Shown: positions 12,401-23,162 of the stretch, in pieces | How the letters are laid out: each line of letters opens with the position of its first letter | Numbering within the stretch: position 1 is the stretch's first letter | DNA from: Aptenodytes patagonicus | Lineage: Eukaryota > Chordata > Aves > Sphenisciformes > Spheniscidae | Assembly: GCF_965638725.1 (NCBI RefSeq) | Contig: NC_134963.1 | Coordinates: forward strand, 15,156,501-15,220,500 | Reading direction: 5' to 3' | DNA length: 64,000 bases | Program-made: the position numbers and the translations under genes | Notes under the pieces: model-generated | The model's input: the letters and a program-made list of their open reading frames with translations, nothing else | Database searches by the model: none | What the model was told of the DNA's origin: nothing

Positions 12401-15400
12401 CATTTGGGTCAGCGGGCTGGAGGGCAGCTGGGTGCTGGGACCAAGGGGCCAGGTCCCGGAGCGATGGCTCCAGGACCTGCTCCAGCTGCATCCCGCAGGA
12501 GCGAAAACTCATGCATTGCCCTGCAGGAGGGGAGGAAACGCTCTGCCTCGGCCAAAGTGATGAATCACCGTGGCGAGGGCAACCCAAACACAATAGAAAT
12601 TTCACCACGCGGGTGAGCGCAGTCCCTGCAAAACAGGAAACCCCTGCCCTGACACTGGCTCTAGCAGGGTTACACTCCAGACCCTCTGCACCCCAAAAAG
12701 CAAGCTGGAGCCCTGCGAAAGCAAGCACGGAGCTGGAGAAAGGAGAGCCACACGCAATTCCAGCTGCAAAACCTCATAGCAAAACCTCATAGGAAAACCA
12801 GCCGGGTTTGCAGAGCAGCTTGGTGTTTATGAGCAGAGGAGAGGAAAAAAAACCCAAGAAAAAATAGGTGGCTCCCAGGAGGGAGAGACAGCTCTCTCTC
12901 CTCTTTCTGACCTTTACAGATGCTGCAAATACCGGCAAGTGCAAGCAATTTTACTCAGGCAAACTGACGGATTGCCTCCACGGAGCTGGGGATGTTGGTA
13001 AGGCTGGGGGACTGAGGACATTCCCAGCGCTGGCTGCACTGGCCTGCGCAGTGAGACTGGTGTAACTCACGGTGCACACAGTCTACCGCGCACGTTTTGC
13101 CTGGGGAACGTACCACGGGATATCGGTGAGGCTGTTAAATGCCATCTAAGCAGGTGATGGGAAACCACTGCCATATGAGCCCTCACGAAGGAGAAAAACA
13201 AATGGGGTTTAGAGACGTGATATTCAGAGAAGGCAGGCTGCGGCATCCGCACCGAAGGCGCCGACCGCCCTGGTGAGGCCATGTGTGGGAAGGAGCTCCA
13301 TGGGTTGGGCTGCATGGGGCCCCGGGCCAGGACGGGCACAGCACCGCGGCTCGCAGCCATGCTGCCTTCGCCCTTGCTCAACAGACCAGCGAGGTAATGC
13401 GCTCTGGCAATTGTTATACTCCTGCTGTCAGTTCTTAAAAGTCTTCCAGATGCCCACTAAAGTCAATAATGAGCCTTTCCATTAATGACGGCGGGCTTTG
13501 GGCACCGACCAAAGTAGGACACTTGCACTCAGGACATAATTCACACCCACACGGTGCTCTTGACACTGTCTCGGGAAGACACGTATGTACAAATAAATTC
13601 AGTTTCACAACCCTCCTTGCCCCCCAGCTCATATCTTTAGGTACAGCTTAAGGAAAATACTTCACTTAAAGATGATCTCCCTGTGCTCTAAGTTTTCCGT
13701 AATTTTTCTGCCTCTACAGAGCAATGTTCAGCTGCCAAAATATTACACTAGGCTCCTGGACATCTTCCAAACATTGGCTGCCTTAGGGTGAAAGTGGCCA
13801 GCTTGGTGCAAGCAAGGGGGTACAGGTGCCACAGGGGCAGCTTTTACTGGTTTTTCTATCCCCCCCCCCAGGAGAAGAAAGCTGTTCTTTTGTGACTTGG
13901 CTCCTACGAGTACGTGAAAGGGTTTCAATCAGATAAAACACAAGAAACCCCACCCGCCGCACCGCACAGCCGCAGCCAAAGACAACAGGTCCCGGCTCTT
14001 TGCTACATGGGGGCGGCACTGCCGGGAGCACCCGGTGGCCACGCAGGTCCCCGGGGCTGGGGACAGCCACAAACCGTATGGTACGCACTCTGCCCTCTAC
14101 CAGCCCAACCAAAGGGGAAGCTCAGGGTCTCTTGACAGATCCATCCTACCTCCACCTAAGGATTCCCAGCAGCAAGATAGAGAATTAACAGGATGAAAAT
14201 TCAGCAAATCTGGCTCTTCCACCTAAGTCAAGGCCAGCTATTAAACCTCCCGGAGAATACTCATTTCCACGGCTGCACGCCCCTGCCCTCTTGCCCTGAG
14301 CTCCATCACGTCAGGGAGAGTGGAGACAGATCAACACAGAGCCACTGAGCGCGTGAAGTGATGGGCATACACGAGCCATCTCTTGTAGCTGATGAGCCCC
14401 AACGTGCTGCTCCCCATAACTGGCCCAATATCAAGACACAAGCACTAAATCCATAAGGTGATGGAAGAAATCCCTTGGCTTTACTGGTGCCTGGGACTTA
14501 GCAGGGGGGAACCTGCCTCCTGGGGGACCACCGTGCCTCTCCAGGGGCACAGACTCTGCCTCTGTGCAGACAGGAGAGACTTGGGCAGGCAGACCCCAGC
14601 GTGCCAGATATCCCACAGGCACCTCCAAAATGACACTGAGCATATGCCTGCAGGTGCCTGGCACGACCCGCTGTTTCCAGGAAGGTGTTTGCAAGCCTGT
14701 CTAAATGGGCGTCTGCCGGCACGAGGGAGCCTCGGAGAGGAATCCATCAATCGGCAGCAGCAGCCAGAGCTCTCATCTGGGAGGCTGCATGCGTAACCTC
14801 ATTGTCTGCACACCAGCAAAGCCATAAATGCTGGTACCTGTGCCAACGGCACAGAAAAAGACCAGATGCTTGAATTAAGTCATCGCTGTAGTTGGCTACT
14901 TTGTGTATTACAAGTATTGCTGGAGCAGGGCCCTGCTCCCATTCCCTGGCCTCGAGCATCACCTGACAGCGAGATGCACCGTCCTGAGGAGCAGCGAAGT
15001 CCAGGTGGGCATTAAGGGTTGGATGTTCAGGAGCAAATGCTCCGCATCCCATTGCATGTTTGCAACCGGGGCAGAAACAGGTTGCGTATTGCTATTCTTG
15101 ATGGACTTACGGCTGCGTGAACAAGGCAGCGAGGTGCTGCCCTCACCTTTAGTCTCTGCTATAAAAGCACAGTCAAGCGTAGCTGCAACAAAGCCATTAG
15201 ACTAAACTCGTGGTTGTATCTCTTGCCTCCGTGCTGGCGTTGTGCTGCAGTTTGCTCGGTGTTGGGCGAGGAGGTCCGTCCCTCGCAGGGCTGCGGGTGC
15301 GTGCCCCTGCGCTGAGCTAGCGCAGACCTCTCCCGGATGAGGCTGCCCAGAAGTATCTGGCTCTGTCTTTTGGAGAGAGACAGGGAGAGAAAAGCCCATT

Positions 15401-18400
15401 CAGAGCAGCCACAGCCTCACCCCAGATGGGGGAAAAAAAATTTTAAATATCAATTGCTTCATTTTACAAATATTTCCTGCCCATTTCTTGTAACTGCCTT
15501 GTTACTAGCTAGCTCAGACAGGAACAGGGTCTTTTGGGTCAGTTATTTTCCTCTCTTGACTTGGCTTCCCCAGCCACCAGCAGAGACACGGGGTGACCTG
15601 CCACGTCCATACCAGGATGCCACTCACACATGCAAGGAGACTGGCAGGGTGGCCAAAACACCGTGCCTGAGCTCAGCCTCCAGATAATGTTTCCGAAAGC
15701 ACTTTATCGACAGGAGAGCCCAAAGGGCCGTTCTCACGGGTTGCCGGTGGGCGATGGGGAGGGCGCAGTTCTCCCGAGGGGTGTTTCAAGGCAGCCGGGT
15801 TGGACACCTCCAGGGAGCTGCTGTGAGAGCAGCCCCGTCTGCAGCTACGCCGGGGAAAGCGGGGCTTGCCCTCGGCTCCCGGCAGCCTTTGGAGAAATCC
15901 TCACGACTCACCGTCAGACCCAACGTGGGCGCTCTGGGACATTGAACAGGATTTTTAAAATCACCACTTTAGTGTCTTTGAAGAACTAGAAGCAATGCTG
16001 AAGATCTGTCCTCAGAGACGCTTCTTTGGCTCAGCTCTCCCAAAGGCCAGATCCAGGATCCAGAGATCCCTCTCTAACCTGGTCCCGCTGGTAGGTCTAT
16101 TAAATACTAATAGCAAGATCTCTTGGATCCAGAACAGGTTTTTGGGAAGGGACCCCGTTTGAGGTCATCTTTTGTTCTGAAAGCAAAATTTGTTACTTAA
16201 AAAAAGAAAGAGGAATCCTGCCCTCCCCCACTGGTGCAAAGGCAGAGCCTTGGATGCTGCCTCACCTCGCAAAGAGCATCTGGCTGTTTGGAGAAATGAG
16301 AGGCACCACTCTTTTCTTTTGACTAATTTGATGATGTTGCAGTGCTCAGAGTGATGAAGGGAAGTTGCTGAGACAGCCCTTTGCGAAATTTCTCCAAAGC
16401 TTTTCCAAAAAGAAAGGAAAAAAAAAAAAAAAGAGCAAAAAGAAAGTTTGTCACTTTGCTCCTTTGAATTTGCTTGGCAGAAGGATCCCTCTGATTCCCC
16501 AGGCAGAGATGAGAGGTACCACTAGCTGCTGCAGTCCCCAGGGACCAGTTTGGATGAACTGATAAGGACATGGATGTCCAGACTCCCGATGATGGCTCTC
16601 GTGCCGTGATGCCGACAGCAGTGCCCCGTGCTGCGACTCCGGGGGATGGACTCCTTCCAGGCCCTTGTCCCGGCGGCTGAAAACCCTACGCTGGTGCTCG
16701 GGACCTGCGTGGGACGCTCACACGCGCACACCTCGCCTGCTGTGAGCTGCGGGAAAGACATACTTTCTTTTTACTCTCTTCCCCTCTCCCAGTGTGTCCC
16801 TGGGGACGGCTGCAAGGCTCCACTGCGCATTGCTCCTCCTTCCAGTGCTAGAGGCTGGAGTAAATGGCAGTTGCCTCACCTTTTGTTTTGCCCCGTGGAA
16901 AACCATACTCCAGAGGGCATTGCACGCTCAGGAGTTAATATTTCCTTGCTCTCATGCTCCTGGGGCAGCTCAGAGTCTGCAACATTGGAAAACGTGCTGG
17001 CTGCAGGCTCCTCACCTCGAGGGTTAAGGCGAAGTCTGGCACAACAGCACGCGCTTGAGGGAGAGGCAGGAGAAGGGATCGGGCAGGATCTGGAATTTGC
17101 AGGGTACAGAGGATGGAGCAGAGCTCAGGAAGGAAGCGGGAATGTTGGAAGCAGAAAGAATAACTCCAAAAGGTGGGATGCGCTCCCCGGAGAGGCAGCG
17201 GGGCCAGCCTGCCTGGAGCGGGTGATTGCAGAACGATCAAAGCAAGAAACCACTTCCTAAATGAGAAAGGGGAGCTTGAATGGCACTGAAGGAAGAGGAC
17301 AAAAGCCTCACTGACAAGCATGCGGCATGGCCTGAAGAAGGTTTTGTACCCTCAGAAGGTCAGAGCATCGCTGGGCTGGGATTAGGAACTAATGAGCCGA
17401 GCAAGCTGCACCGAGTGGCTTCGGAGAGAGGCCTATGAAATACGAGGTTGGTAAATGCCGTTGAGTAGGCATTGACAGATAAAGACCTGGGAACAGATCC
17501 AAGCGATCCCAAAGTCCCACCGGCATCGTTCGAGATTCAGCCAACATCACATGCAGCCTGCAACCGCCGTGCTTGTCCCTTCCCAGCCGTGCCCAAAAAG
17601 CACCCAGCAGATTTCAGCCTCAGCATCTTATTTGGAGGCCAAAGGCAGTTCAGGTCTGCTGGGAAACAGCAGGCTCTTATGTGGGCCATGGGTTTGTCTG
17701 CTGGGACCACGTACAAGGAGAACGGCCATCCCATGGGATGCAAGAAGCAGCACCAGTAGAGGGGGCTGAGCGGGTGAAGGGTGCTTTGGAAACTGGTCTG
17801 AGAGGGCTCCACGGGGATGTATTCGTGTGGCATATGTTATTTGCAGGCACAAAATGCCTCTCTGGATTAGATTGATGTAGTCAGAGTGACGAGGAAGAAG
17901 AATCCACCGAGGGAGAAGGGGAGGGTTATTCGCTGCCGAAGCTTCGTACTTCACCATTTTGCAGAATGGCAATAACATGATAGTTTCAGGGAACCTTTTC
18001 ATTTCAGAGGTTTTAAAGTTTCATGTCCAAGTACAGAATAATGAAGACATCAGAAATGCAAATGAAATGTTTTGAGCAACACAAAGAGATATTGGCGGCG
18101 GCGAAGGAGGTGGGAGGAAGAGAATTTTCTCTTCAAGAACTGCAAAATTACGGGGTTTGTTCCAATGCAGGATGGAGCCTGAAACCTTGAAACCCTTCAT
18201 AAACAGAATTCCTGCTCTCAGCACACTTCTCCCTCTCAGGGCTGCTGATGCTGCTTTTTGGACCGAAACTGCCATGTTTCCGTCATGCTGTTCATATTAT
18301 GGAACAGACCTGAGAAGAAAAATAAATACTGGCAACTCGGTGAGGGGGGGAGAGGGAGGGAAGATGGGACATGACAATCTCCCTAGAGCTCAGAGGGAAA

Positions 18401-21400
18401 AACAGACCTAGGTTAGCTGGCAGAGAGTGAATCAAACTCTATTTTTGTTTTCTAGCCCATGGTGAGCCTCATGGCAGAAATGCCAGCTCTCATCATACCT
18501 TGTGCCCCACTTCCACGCTCTGTTTTATGATCGACTTCATCGCAGATGGCTTGAGCCAAGTAGCAGACATTCAGCCGTGGTCGCAGCCCATCCCACGGGC
18601 ACGCACCGCGGACCCAGGGCACCTTACAGCTGGAAATCAGCAGGGAGCAAAAGCCAGGTCATTGCAGGGGCAACTCCCCCGGGGAGTGCAGACCATGTGT
18701 GCAAGGGATGGAGATGAACTGGTATTTTTTCCCAATGCATACTTAAGTTTCCAGTTTTCCTTGTAAGTAACATTAGAGCCATGGGCTGGAAGCCCAAAGC
18801 ATCAGGTGTAATTTGAATCACTTTCGGCAAAGCCCACCTTGACCGAGAAGTGTTTGGCTCTTTGTGAATAACCTCAAACTTGTATCATTCCTTTCTGCCC
18901 TAGGAAAGCTGTCACAGCTCTGTGAGCCGGACCGGCTTTGACAAAGTGCTGCAGGCTGTGAAGGTCAGCACCAAGCGAAGATGGAGACAGAACAGGATTG
19001 GTCCTGAGACCAGCATCTCCAGCTGGATCGACGGTCAAGTGGTCCAGGCTGGAAGTGTTGAGCTTAACCTTCAGCGATGTTTTGCACCCTCCTGGTGTCT
19101 AGGTAGAGCTCTGTCCCTGTTTTGACTAGCGCCAGCTTTGCTTGCTCCCCCCCAAGCCTGGAGAAGTCACAGCCTACAGCGTTAGAGCTGCAGCAATCTG
19201 ACAAAGCTTGCTTATTTTGGGGGGCATTTCTTTGGCATCAGCCAACACAGTCTCCATGGTTATCCGCTCCTCATTGCTCCCTGACCTTTCTGCACTTCTC
19301 TTACGGACCAGGAAAACTCTCACTGTAGAAGACCTTCACGATGCCCCAGCTCTGTCTGAGACCAAGCAGAGGAGATGAATCATCTCCAGCACGTCGCAGG
19401 AGTGGGAGGAGAGGCGGCTGAGAAATGCCCTTTACCCTGCAGAGCAGCTCTCGACAAGTTTTCCCTGCAGTATATCTCCTTTCCCACTTCTCTGCTTGAG
19501 CCCAGGTCTTCTCTCTCATGCAGAGTCCTGTCGCAAGAGGGAGGCTGCAGCTTTTCATCAAGCAGAAGATTGAAGACTAATTTTGACCGAAAAGTGGATT
19601 TTCAGTCCCAAGGTACATAGATTACATAGATTTTTTTTTTTAAAGGATATTGAAAAATAAAGTGAGTGAAGTTTTGGTGAAGTACCCACTTCACTAATAC
19701 TCGTGCCGGTTTGAGGTCCTTCAGTTTAAATGAATTCAAAGTGTTTCGGTTTAATCTCTTTATGAGTAGAAGAGACTCCTCAAAGAAAAACCCCATTCTT
19801 CACCCTTTCCCCCAGCCGGAGCAGAATTTCCTCAGAGAACCTGCAGCTGGTGGGGCAGGATGGGGACAGCGGGGGACACGGTTTGAAGGGTGAGCCTGTA
19901 CCTTGTATCAATGCTTGGGATTGTGCCCTCCGGGGGCTTCACCAGATCATGACCCTTAGCTCCATCGCAGCAGTCTTAGCAAAAACAGAGCGACAGAAGG
20001 GATTTTTTTAAGCACCCCTGTAGATTTTGTTGGACCTGTAGTCAAACACAACCCCTTCAAGGTCTCAATTCTTTGGTTGCCTAAACCAAGTACCCCCAGG
20101 GATGGGTTGGTGCTGGATTAAAGGACGTGCAGTCCGGGCAGGTAGCCCTCAGCCTTCCAGGGAGAGTGCCAGGCTCAGGGGGTTAAATTGCCTCCTATTG
20201 CACAGCAGAGACCAAAACCAGCTGTTTCTGAAAGCAGCAAAACAAAAAAGCAGTGTGCGGAGATCTGGGGGTGTGTGTGGTGGGAGGGGACAGCAGGGAA
20301 GGATGTCCCCGAGCGCGCCCTGTCCCACCGCTCTTCCCCAGATGTCTGCCACTCACCACCGGCGCCGAGCTGAGCTGATTTTTTTTCCTCTGACTCAGTG
20401 TGACCACCCTAATGGGCTTTGAGTAACCGTGTCCTCCGCAGAAAAAATGCACAATTTGGGAGCGAGCGGAAATGATGGCGCAAAAACAACCAAAAATAAA
20501 AAAAAAGAAGATGGAAAACACACGGCGTGGGTGTTGGCTTGTGATGGGAGGGATCAGGAGCTCAGCCTGGGCTCTGCCGCCGAGCCGGGCAGGGAACCCA
20601 CTGCAGGGATCCCACTCCTCCGCAGCCAACAGCTCTGCCTTTCGTCTCTCATTGTTTCTGACAATAAAAATAAATACCATTTTTTTCCCCCTCCCTCAGG
20701 AAGCAGGTGCAGCAAGGGAACTTGAAGTTACAAACCCCTTTGTCACTGAACCGAGATCACCAGCTTCAGCGAACCATCCTGAAAAAGCCTCCTGGCTTTT
20801 ACAGCCAGTCAATAACCGAGAGCAGCCACAACCTGCTGCGGCACTTGGCACTGCTAAAAGGTGTTCGGGGACTTGGGGAAAGGCAACAGGACAAGGCAAC
20901 ATACCATTGCTAATAAATAGCCAGGAGGTGAGAGAGCTGGTACAAAAGAAAAAAAAAAAAAAAAATAGCTACCAACAATGTTTTGCAAAGCATGAAGGGT
21001 CACAGGGAGCTGCTTCGGCTCCGGAGCGATGATCTACATCTCAGGGAAATGCCAGGGAAGATCAGGAGGGCAACAGCGCACACATCGCCCCTTGCAGAAG
21101 CAGCTATCAGAAATGAAGCAGTTCCACCCGCATGATGGGACTTCACCCTCCTCAGGAGGTCATGGGGCAAGCATATGTCCCCACCCTTGTTATACATGCA
21201 TATGCATATTGAAATAATTAGCTCGATCTAGAAAGAGCAGAGGGGATGAACAGGCAGCTTCGCTGTTGCATTTCAACAAGGGGTGGCTATTTCTGAGCTC
21301 TCAACGGGAAACATTTCCCCCCTTCCCAGAAGACGGGAGCACCCAAGGCAGGTCCCACTGCCCCTTGCACAGAGGTCCCCTTGGCTTCAGCTGGAACCAG

Positions 21401-22727
21401 ACTGGGGCTCCCCTTCCCCCTCCCCAAAGCCAGAGCCTGACTGCCAAAAGCACAGAAGGTTTTGAAACTCATTTCTCCTGGGAAGCATCATAGTCTGCCA
21501 GTCTGACCTTCCTTCTCCCTCTCCGGCAGTTAATCAATAGCAGATTTCAAGGGGAGAGCTCCAAAACAGAATAGCAAGGACAGACAGTACCATAAATCTG
21601 ATTTGGCAGGTGGGGAAACTGAGGCACGGGATTTTGTTTAAAACTTAAAACAAATGAGATTGAGAACACGGAACAGAAACAAATCCTAGCCTAGCCCACG
21701 ATCCACCACATCGCACAGCTCAGCTTCCCACAAGACATTACTCCTGCTGTCTCCCTGATTTCCCACGCTTACATCTTTCTCCCTTTCTTCCACCATCTAC
21801 TCCCAATTTTTCATTCCTTTTATCTCCCCCTCATCAACCACTTCCCCCTTTTTTCACATCCTTTCCTCTCCATCTCCATCCTGCTGTGTCAGACAGCAGC
21901 CGTTTCTGGAGAGGTGCCCACCGACACCTAAACCAGCCGTGTTGGGTAGCCAAAAGCAGCACATTTCACCAAATGTAAAAAATGTATTTAGGGACCTACC
22001 AGTCCACCTGGACTTCTATATCTCTTGTCTCTACCTTGGAGGGTGCATCTCCATCGCTGTCCTTACTGCTGCTCTTCAGGAGATCCAGGACTGGCTCGAT
22101 TTCTTTGAGCAGTTCATTGTCTTCCACACCGCCGTTGAGGCAAGGGTGACCACAAGCACCCTCCTTCCCCTTCCCAGCGCCCTGCCCTTTGCTGCCGGTA
22201 ACGACGCCGTTAACGTGGACCATCGGCTCCACCTCCCGCCTGATCTCTCTTGTCCACAGGGAGCCCATGGTGCGGTCGGCTGCTGGCAGCGGCTGCTCTT
22301 TGCCGTGCAGGCTTGGGTTGGACAAGTCAACCACCTTCGGAGTCGGGCAGAGGGGTCTGGTGACACGGATGGTTTTCGGCGTCCCGTCGCCTGCAAAAGT
22401 GGTCTCCAGGTGAGTGGTGAAGCCCTCGGGGCCCCGCAGGATGAGGACCACGTAGGTCTCGGAGGCGATACTTCTCAGTATCTCCAGCGCAGTCTCATAG
22501 CTCATGTCCACCAGGGGCCTGCCATTGACGGCTAAAATGATGTCCCCAGCCTGGATGAGGCCACTCTGCTCCGCAGCCCCTCCCCGGATCAGGTCTGAGA
22601 TGATGACGGGCGGCTTGCTGACGCGCTCCTTCACCAGGAAGCCGAGGCCGCCCACCTTGCGCTTGAAGAGCCTCACCGAGATGACGTTGGGCTGTATCTG
22701 CTGCACGCTGAACACATTCTCTTCCAT
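680..22727 (-). CDS. NOS1: NOS1, neuronal nitric oxide synthase, 5' part of the coding region (exons 2-11, residues 1-651)
   Basis: NOS1 oxidises L-arginine to citrulline and nitric oxide with NADPH, O2, heme, tetrahydrobiopterin, FAD, FMN and Ca2+/calmodulin, mainly in neurons and muscle, and its PDZ domain anchors it to PSD-95 and syntrophin. Ten coding exons were joined here from translated similarity to vertebrate NOS1 and from GT-AG sites: 22727-22000, 12378-12252, 6634-6497, 6106-5961, 5603-5441, 4194-4103, 3527-3386, 2651-2512, 2074-1900 and 781-680. All phases agree and no in-frame stop occurs. Residues C424 and E601 are 177 apart, exactly the heme-ligand to substrate-glutamate spacing of mammalian NOS enzymes. 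The part seen covers PDZ, linker and most of the oxygenase domain. The next exon, which should begin near the SDKVTIVDHH motif, is not in positions 1-679, so the gene runs off the left edge. No frameshift or broken site is visible, so the gene looks functional. Confidence 0.96.
782..1899 (-). other. NOS1 intron 10
   Basis: The stretch is bounded by GTAATT and TTACAG. It contains an alternating CG/CA tract at about 1260-1289 and otherwise only unremarkable sequence. Confidence 0.9.
1258..1289 (+). repeat. Alternating CG/CA tract
   Basis: A purine-pyrimidine alternating run, CG then CA, sits in intron 10. It could adopt Z-DNA. Confidence 0.85.
1900..2074 (-). CDS. NOS1: NOS1 exon 10 (residues 559-617), arginine-binding glutamate
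   Basis: This 175-nt exon encodes [20 protein letters not shown], then the [10 protein letters not shown] motif, and ends NSRYNILE. E601 in GTEIG is the glutamate that holds the guanidinium group of L-arginine above the heme, and W596 and Y597 are the adjacent substrate-site residues. The acceptor is CGGCAG before 2074 and the donor is GAG|GTAATT at 1899. Confidence 0.97.
2075..2511 (-). other. NOS1 intron 9
   Basis: This is a 437-nt GT-AG intron. I see nothing else in it. Confidence 0.9.
2512..2651 (-). CDS. NOS1: NOS1 exon 9 (residues 513-559)
   Basis: This 140-nt exon encodes [20 protein letters not shown], then [20 protein letters not shown] and VPIRHP. The block forms part of the substrate-side wall of the heme pocket in NOS structures. 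The acceptor is CTGTAG before 2651 and the donor is AA|GTAAGT at 2511. Confidence 0.97.
2652..3385 (-). other. NOS1 intron 8
   Basis: This is a 734-nt GT-AG intron with no recognisable gene or repeat. Confidence 0.9.
3386..3527 (-). CDS. NOS1: NOS1 exon 8 (residues 465-512)
   Basis: This 142-nt exon encodes [20 protein letters not shown], then [14 protein letters not shown], then [11 protein letters not shown], all conserved oxygenase-domain sequence. The acceptor is TTCCAG before 3527. The donor is GAG|GTACCG at 3385, which is weaker than its neighbours, but the next exon continues the family sequence at exactly this point. Confidence 0.96.
3528..4102 (-). other. NOS1 intron 7
   Basis: This is a 575-nt GT-AG intron with no recognisable gene or repeat. 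Confidence 0.9.
4103..4194 (-). CDS. NOS1: NOS1 exon 7 (residues 435-465)
   Basis: This 92-nt exon encodes [20 protein letters not shown] and then [10 protein letters not shown], with the last codon split. It is part of the oxygenase core around the heme and is almost invariant among vertebrate NOS1 proteins. The acceptor is TTTCAG before 4194 and the donor is CAG|GTGAGC at 4102. Confidence 0.97.
4195..5440 (-). other. NOS1 intron 6
   Basis: This 1246-nt GT-AG intron contains a CR1 fragment at 4567-4722, listed separately. I see nothing else of note. Confidence 0.9.
4567..4722 (-). repeat. CR1 retroposon 3' end, minus strand
   Basis: The sequence begins AGAATCATAGAATAG and continues GTTGGAAGGGAC, TCATCTAGTCCAACCCTC and CCAGGGATGGGGCACC, which is the reverse complement of a CR1 3' end. 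It lies in NOS1 intron 6. Confidence 0.9.
5441..5603 (-). CDS. NOS1: NOS1 exon 6 (residues 380-434), heme-ligand cysteine
   Basis: This 163-nt exon encodes [13 protein letters not shown], then [19 protein letters not shown], then [13 protein letters not shown]424 in RCVGR is the proximal thiolate ligand of the heme iron, and the WRN motif and following residues line the heme pocket as in all NOS isoforms. The acceptor is GTGCAG before 5603 and the donor is CAG|GTGAGC at 5440. The splice keeps phase 2 to phase 0, as the flanking exons require. Confidence 0.97.
5604..5960 (-). other. NOS1 intron 5
   Basis: This 357-nt GT-AG intron holds a CA-rich tract at about 5714-5740 and a MIR-like relic, both listed separately. 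Confidence 0.9.
5779..5832 (+). repeat. MIR-like SINE relic in intron 5
   Basis: GAGAGGTCAGTAATTTGCAC with GGCACACAACAAATGCTAGG and AATGAAACTCC resembles the 3' half of MIR (the AGGTTAAGTAACTTGCCC and CACACAGCTAGTAAG regions). Confidence 0.45.
5961..6106 (-). CDS. NOS1: NOS1 exon 5 (residues 332-380), zinc-binding cysteines
   Basis: This 146-nt exon starts in phase 0 and ends in phase 2. It encodes [10 protein letters not shown], whose C335 and C340 are the pair that, with the same pair of the other subunit, binds the structural zinc at the NOS dimer interface. It continues through [14 protein letters not shown] to [14 protein letters not shown], the first conserved helix of the oxygenase core. 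The acceptor is CATCAG before 6106 and the donor is AG|GTAAGT at 5960. Confidence 0.96.
6107..6496 (-). other. NOS1 intron 4
   Basis: This is a 390-nt GT-AG intron in which I see nothing further. Confidence 0.9.
6497..6634 (-). CDS. NOS1: NOS1 exon 4 (residues 286-331), start of the oxygenase domain
   Basis: This 138-nt exon has phase 0 on both sides. It reads [12 protein letters not shown], then [17 protein letters not shown], then [11 protein letters not shown]. The pattern matches the N-terminal hook of the NOS oxygenase domain, which takes part in domain swapping and dimer contacts. Compared with the mammalian protein there are three extra residues (TVN, 298-300). The acceptor is TGTCCAG before 6634 and the donor is ATG|GTGAGT at 6496. 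Confidence 0.95.
9384..9422 (+). repeat. (TG)n microsatellite
   Basis: About 19 uninterrupted TG units lie in NOS1 intron 3. Confidence 0.97.
10089..10158 (-). other. Exon-like open segment in NOS1 intron 3 (possible cassette or poison exon)
   Basis: On the minus strand a pyrimidine-rich tract ends TTGTTTCCCAG before 10158, and a near-consensus donor GTGAGT follows 10089. The 70-nt segment between them is open in the frame set by exon 3 and begins [12 protein letters not shown]. With that donor, splicing to exon 4 shifts the frame and meets a stop after ten codons of exon 4 sequence. An internal CAG|GTCCTG donor would give 63 nt and a 21-residue in-frame insert. No such insert is known to me in mammalian NOS1, and an AG only 19-20 nt upstream of the acceptor weakens the case. 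Confidence 0.3.
12252..12378 (-). CDS. NOS1: NOS1 exon 3 (residues 243-285)
   Basis: This 127-nt exon supplies the last base of codon 243 and 42 whole codons. It encodes the conserved stretch [20 protein letters not shown] and ends PYSEAEQ. The segment bridges the LC8-binding site and the start of the oxygenase domain. The acceptor is TTTCAG just before 12378 and the donor is CAG|GTAAGA at 12251. The length from the conserved VD to ENDRVF matches the mammalian protein exactly (15 residues), which favours this acceptor over another AG six bases upstream. Confidence 0.94.
12379..21999 (-). other. NOS1 intron 2
   Basis: This 9.6-kb intron contains scattered A-rich tracts (for example near 16419 and 20949) and a MIR-like relic near 21605. 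Open frames of up to 210 codons (16628-17260) show no family motif or exon structure. Mammalian NOS1 has alternative promoters downstream of exon 2, but I cannot identify an equivalent here. Confidence 0.85.
21603..21636 (+). repeat. MIR-like SINE relic, short
   Basis: GGTGGGGAAACTGAGGCACG matches the MIR core; the flanks are too diverged to extend it. Confidence 0.45.
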
Positions 22728-23162
22728 GGCAGCCCCCCTCTTCGAGCCTGCAGACCAGGACCTCGACAGCCACTGAGCACGGAGAAATTCACTGTCCGAG
22801 ATCCTTATCCACGCCGGGGCAGGGAAGGGACGACTCTTTGGCTTTTAAGCAACTGGCCTCACTGCAAAACTCCTCTGGGCTTTGGCTGCAGGCTGGCTTT
22901 CTGCAGCATACTCACTGCCGCCTCTCTCCCAAAGCAACGTCCTGGGGAAAGCAGGGTGTATCACTGGTGGAAAGCAAGGCTAGGGGCAGGGCAAGCAGGG
23001 CAGGCTGGGCAGGCAGGGCTGGGCATTGCGCGGCCGAGCAGGGGCTGGAGGGGGCAACATGCCAGCTTCCAAGTCAGCCTCTGGTCCTGTGCTGGGCAGA
23101 GGCGGGGAGGCAGCCCGCTCACTTCACCGACATCCCTGCAAACGGTCCACGAGGTTCTTTAT
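22000..23162 (-). CDS. NOS1: NOS1 exon 2: 5' UTR plus start codon, PDZ domain and linker (residues 1-243)
   Basis: The ATG is at 22727, in a good Kozak context (GCCATGG). Coding runs 728 nt to a GTAGGT donor at 21999-21998, leaving two bases of codon 243. The N-terminus [20 protein letters not shown] is nearly identical to mammalian NOS1, which settles the start. The PDZ domain spans about residues 14-99, with the carboxylate-binding GLGF loop at 27-30. The beta-finger that docks on other PDZ domains includes ETTF at 108-111. The linker (about 130-225) is poorly conserved. It is followed by the conserved block [14 protein letters not shown] and an LC8-binding segment ending in VQVD (239-242). 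The acceptor is placed at 23163-23164 because a long pyrimidine tract ends in CTAG there. This gives a 435-nt 5' UTR portion (23162-22728), with the acceptor itself less certain than the coding part. Confidence 0.93.

Noticed and set aside
16628..17260. A 210-codon plus-strand open frame in NOS1 intron 2
   Set aside because: No recognisable motif and no start or splice context beyond chance; antisense frames of similar length overlap it.
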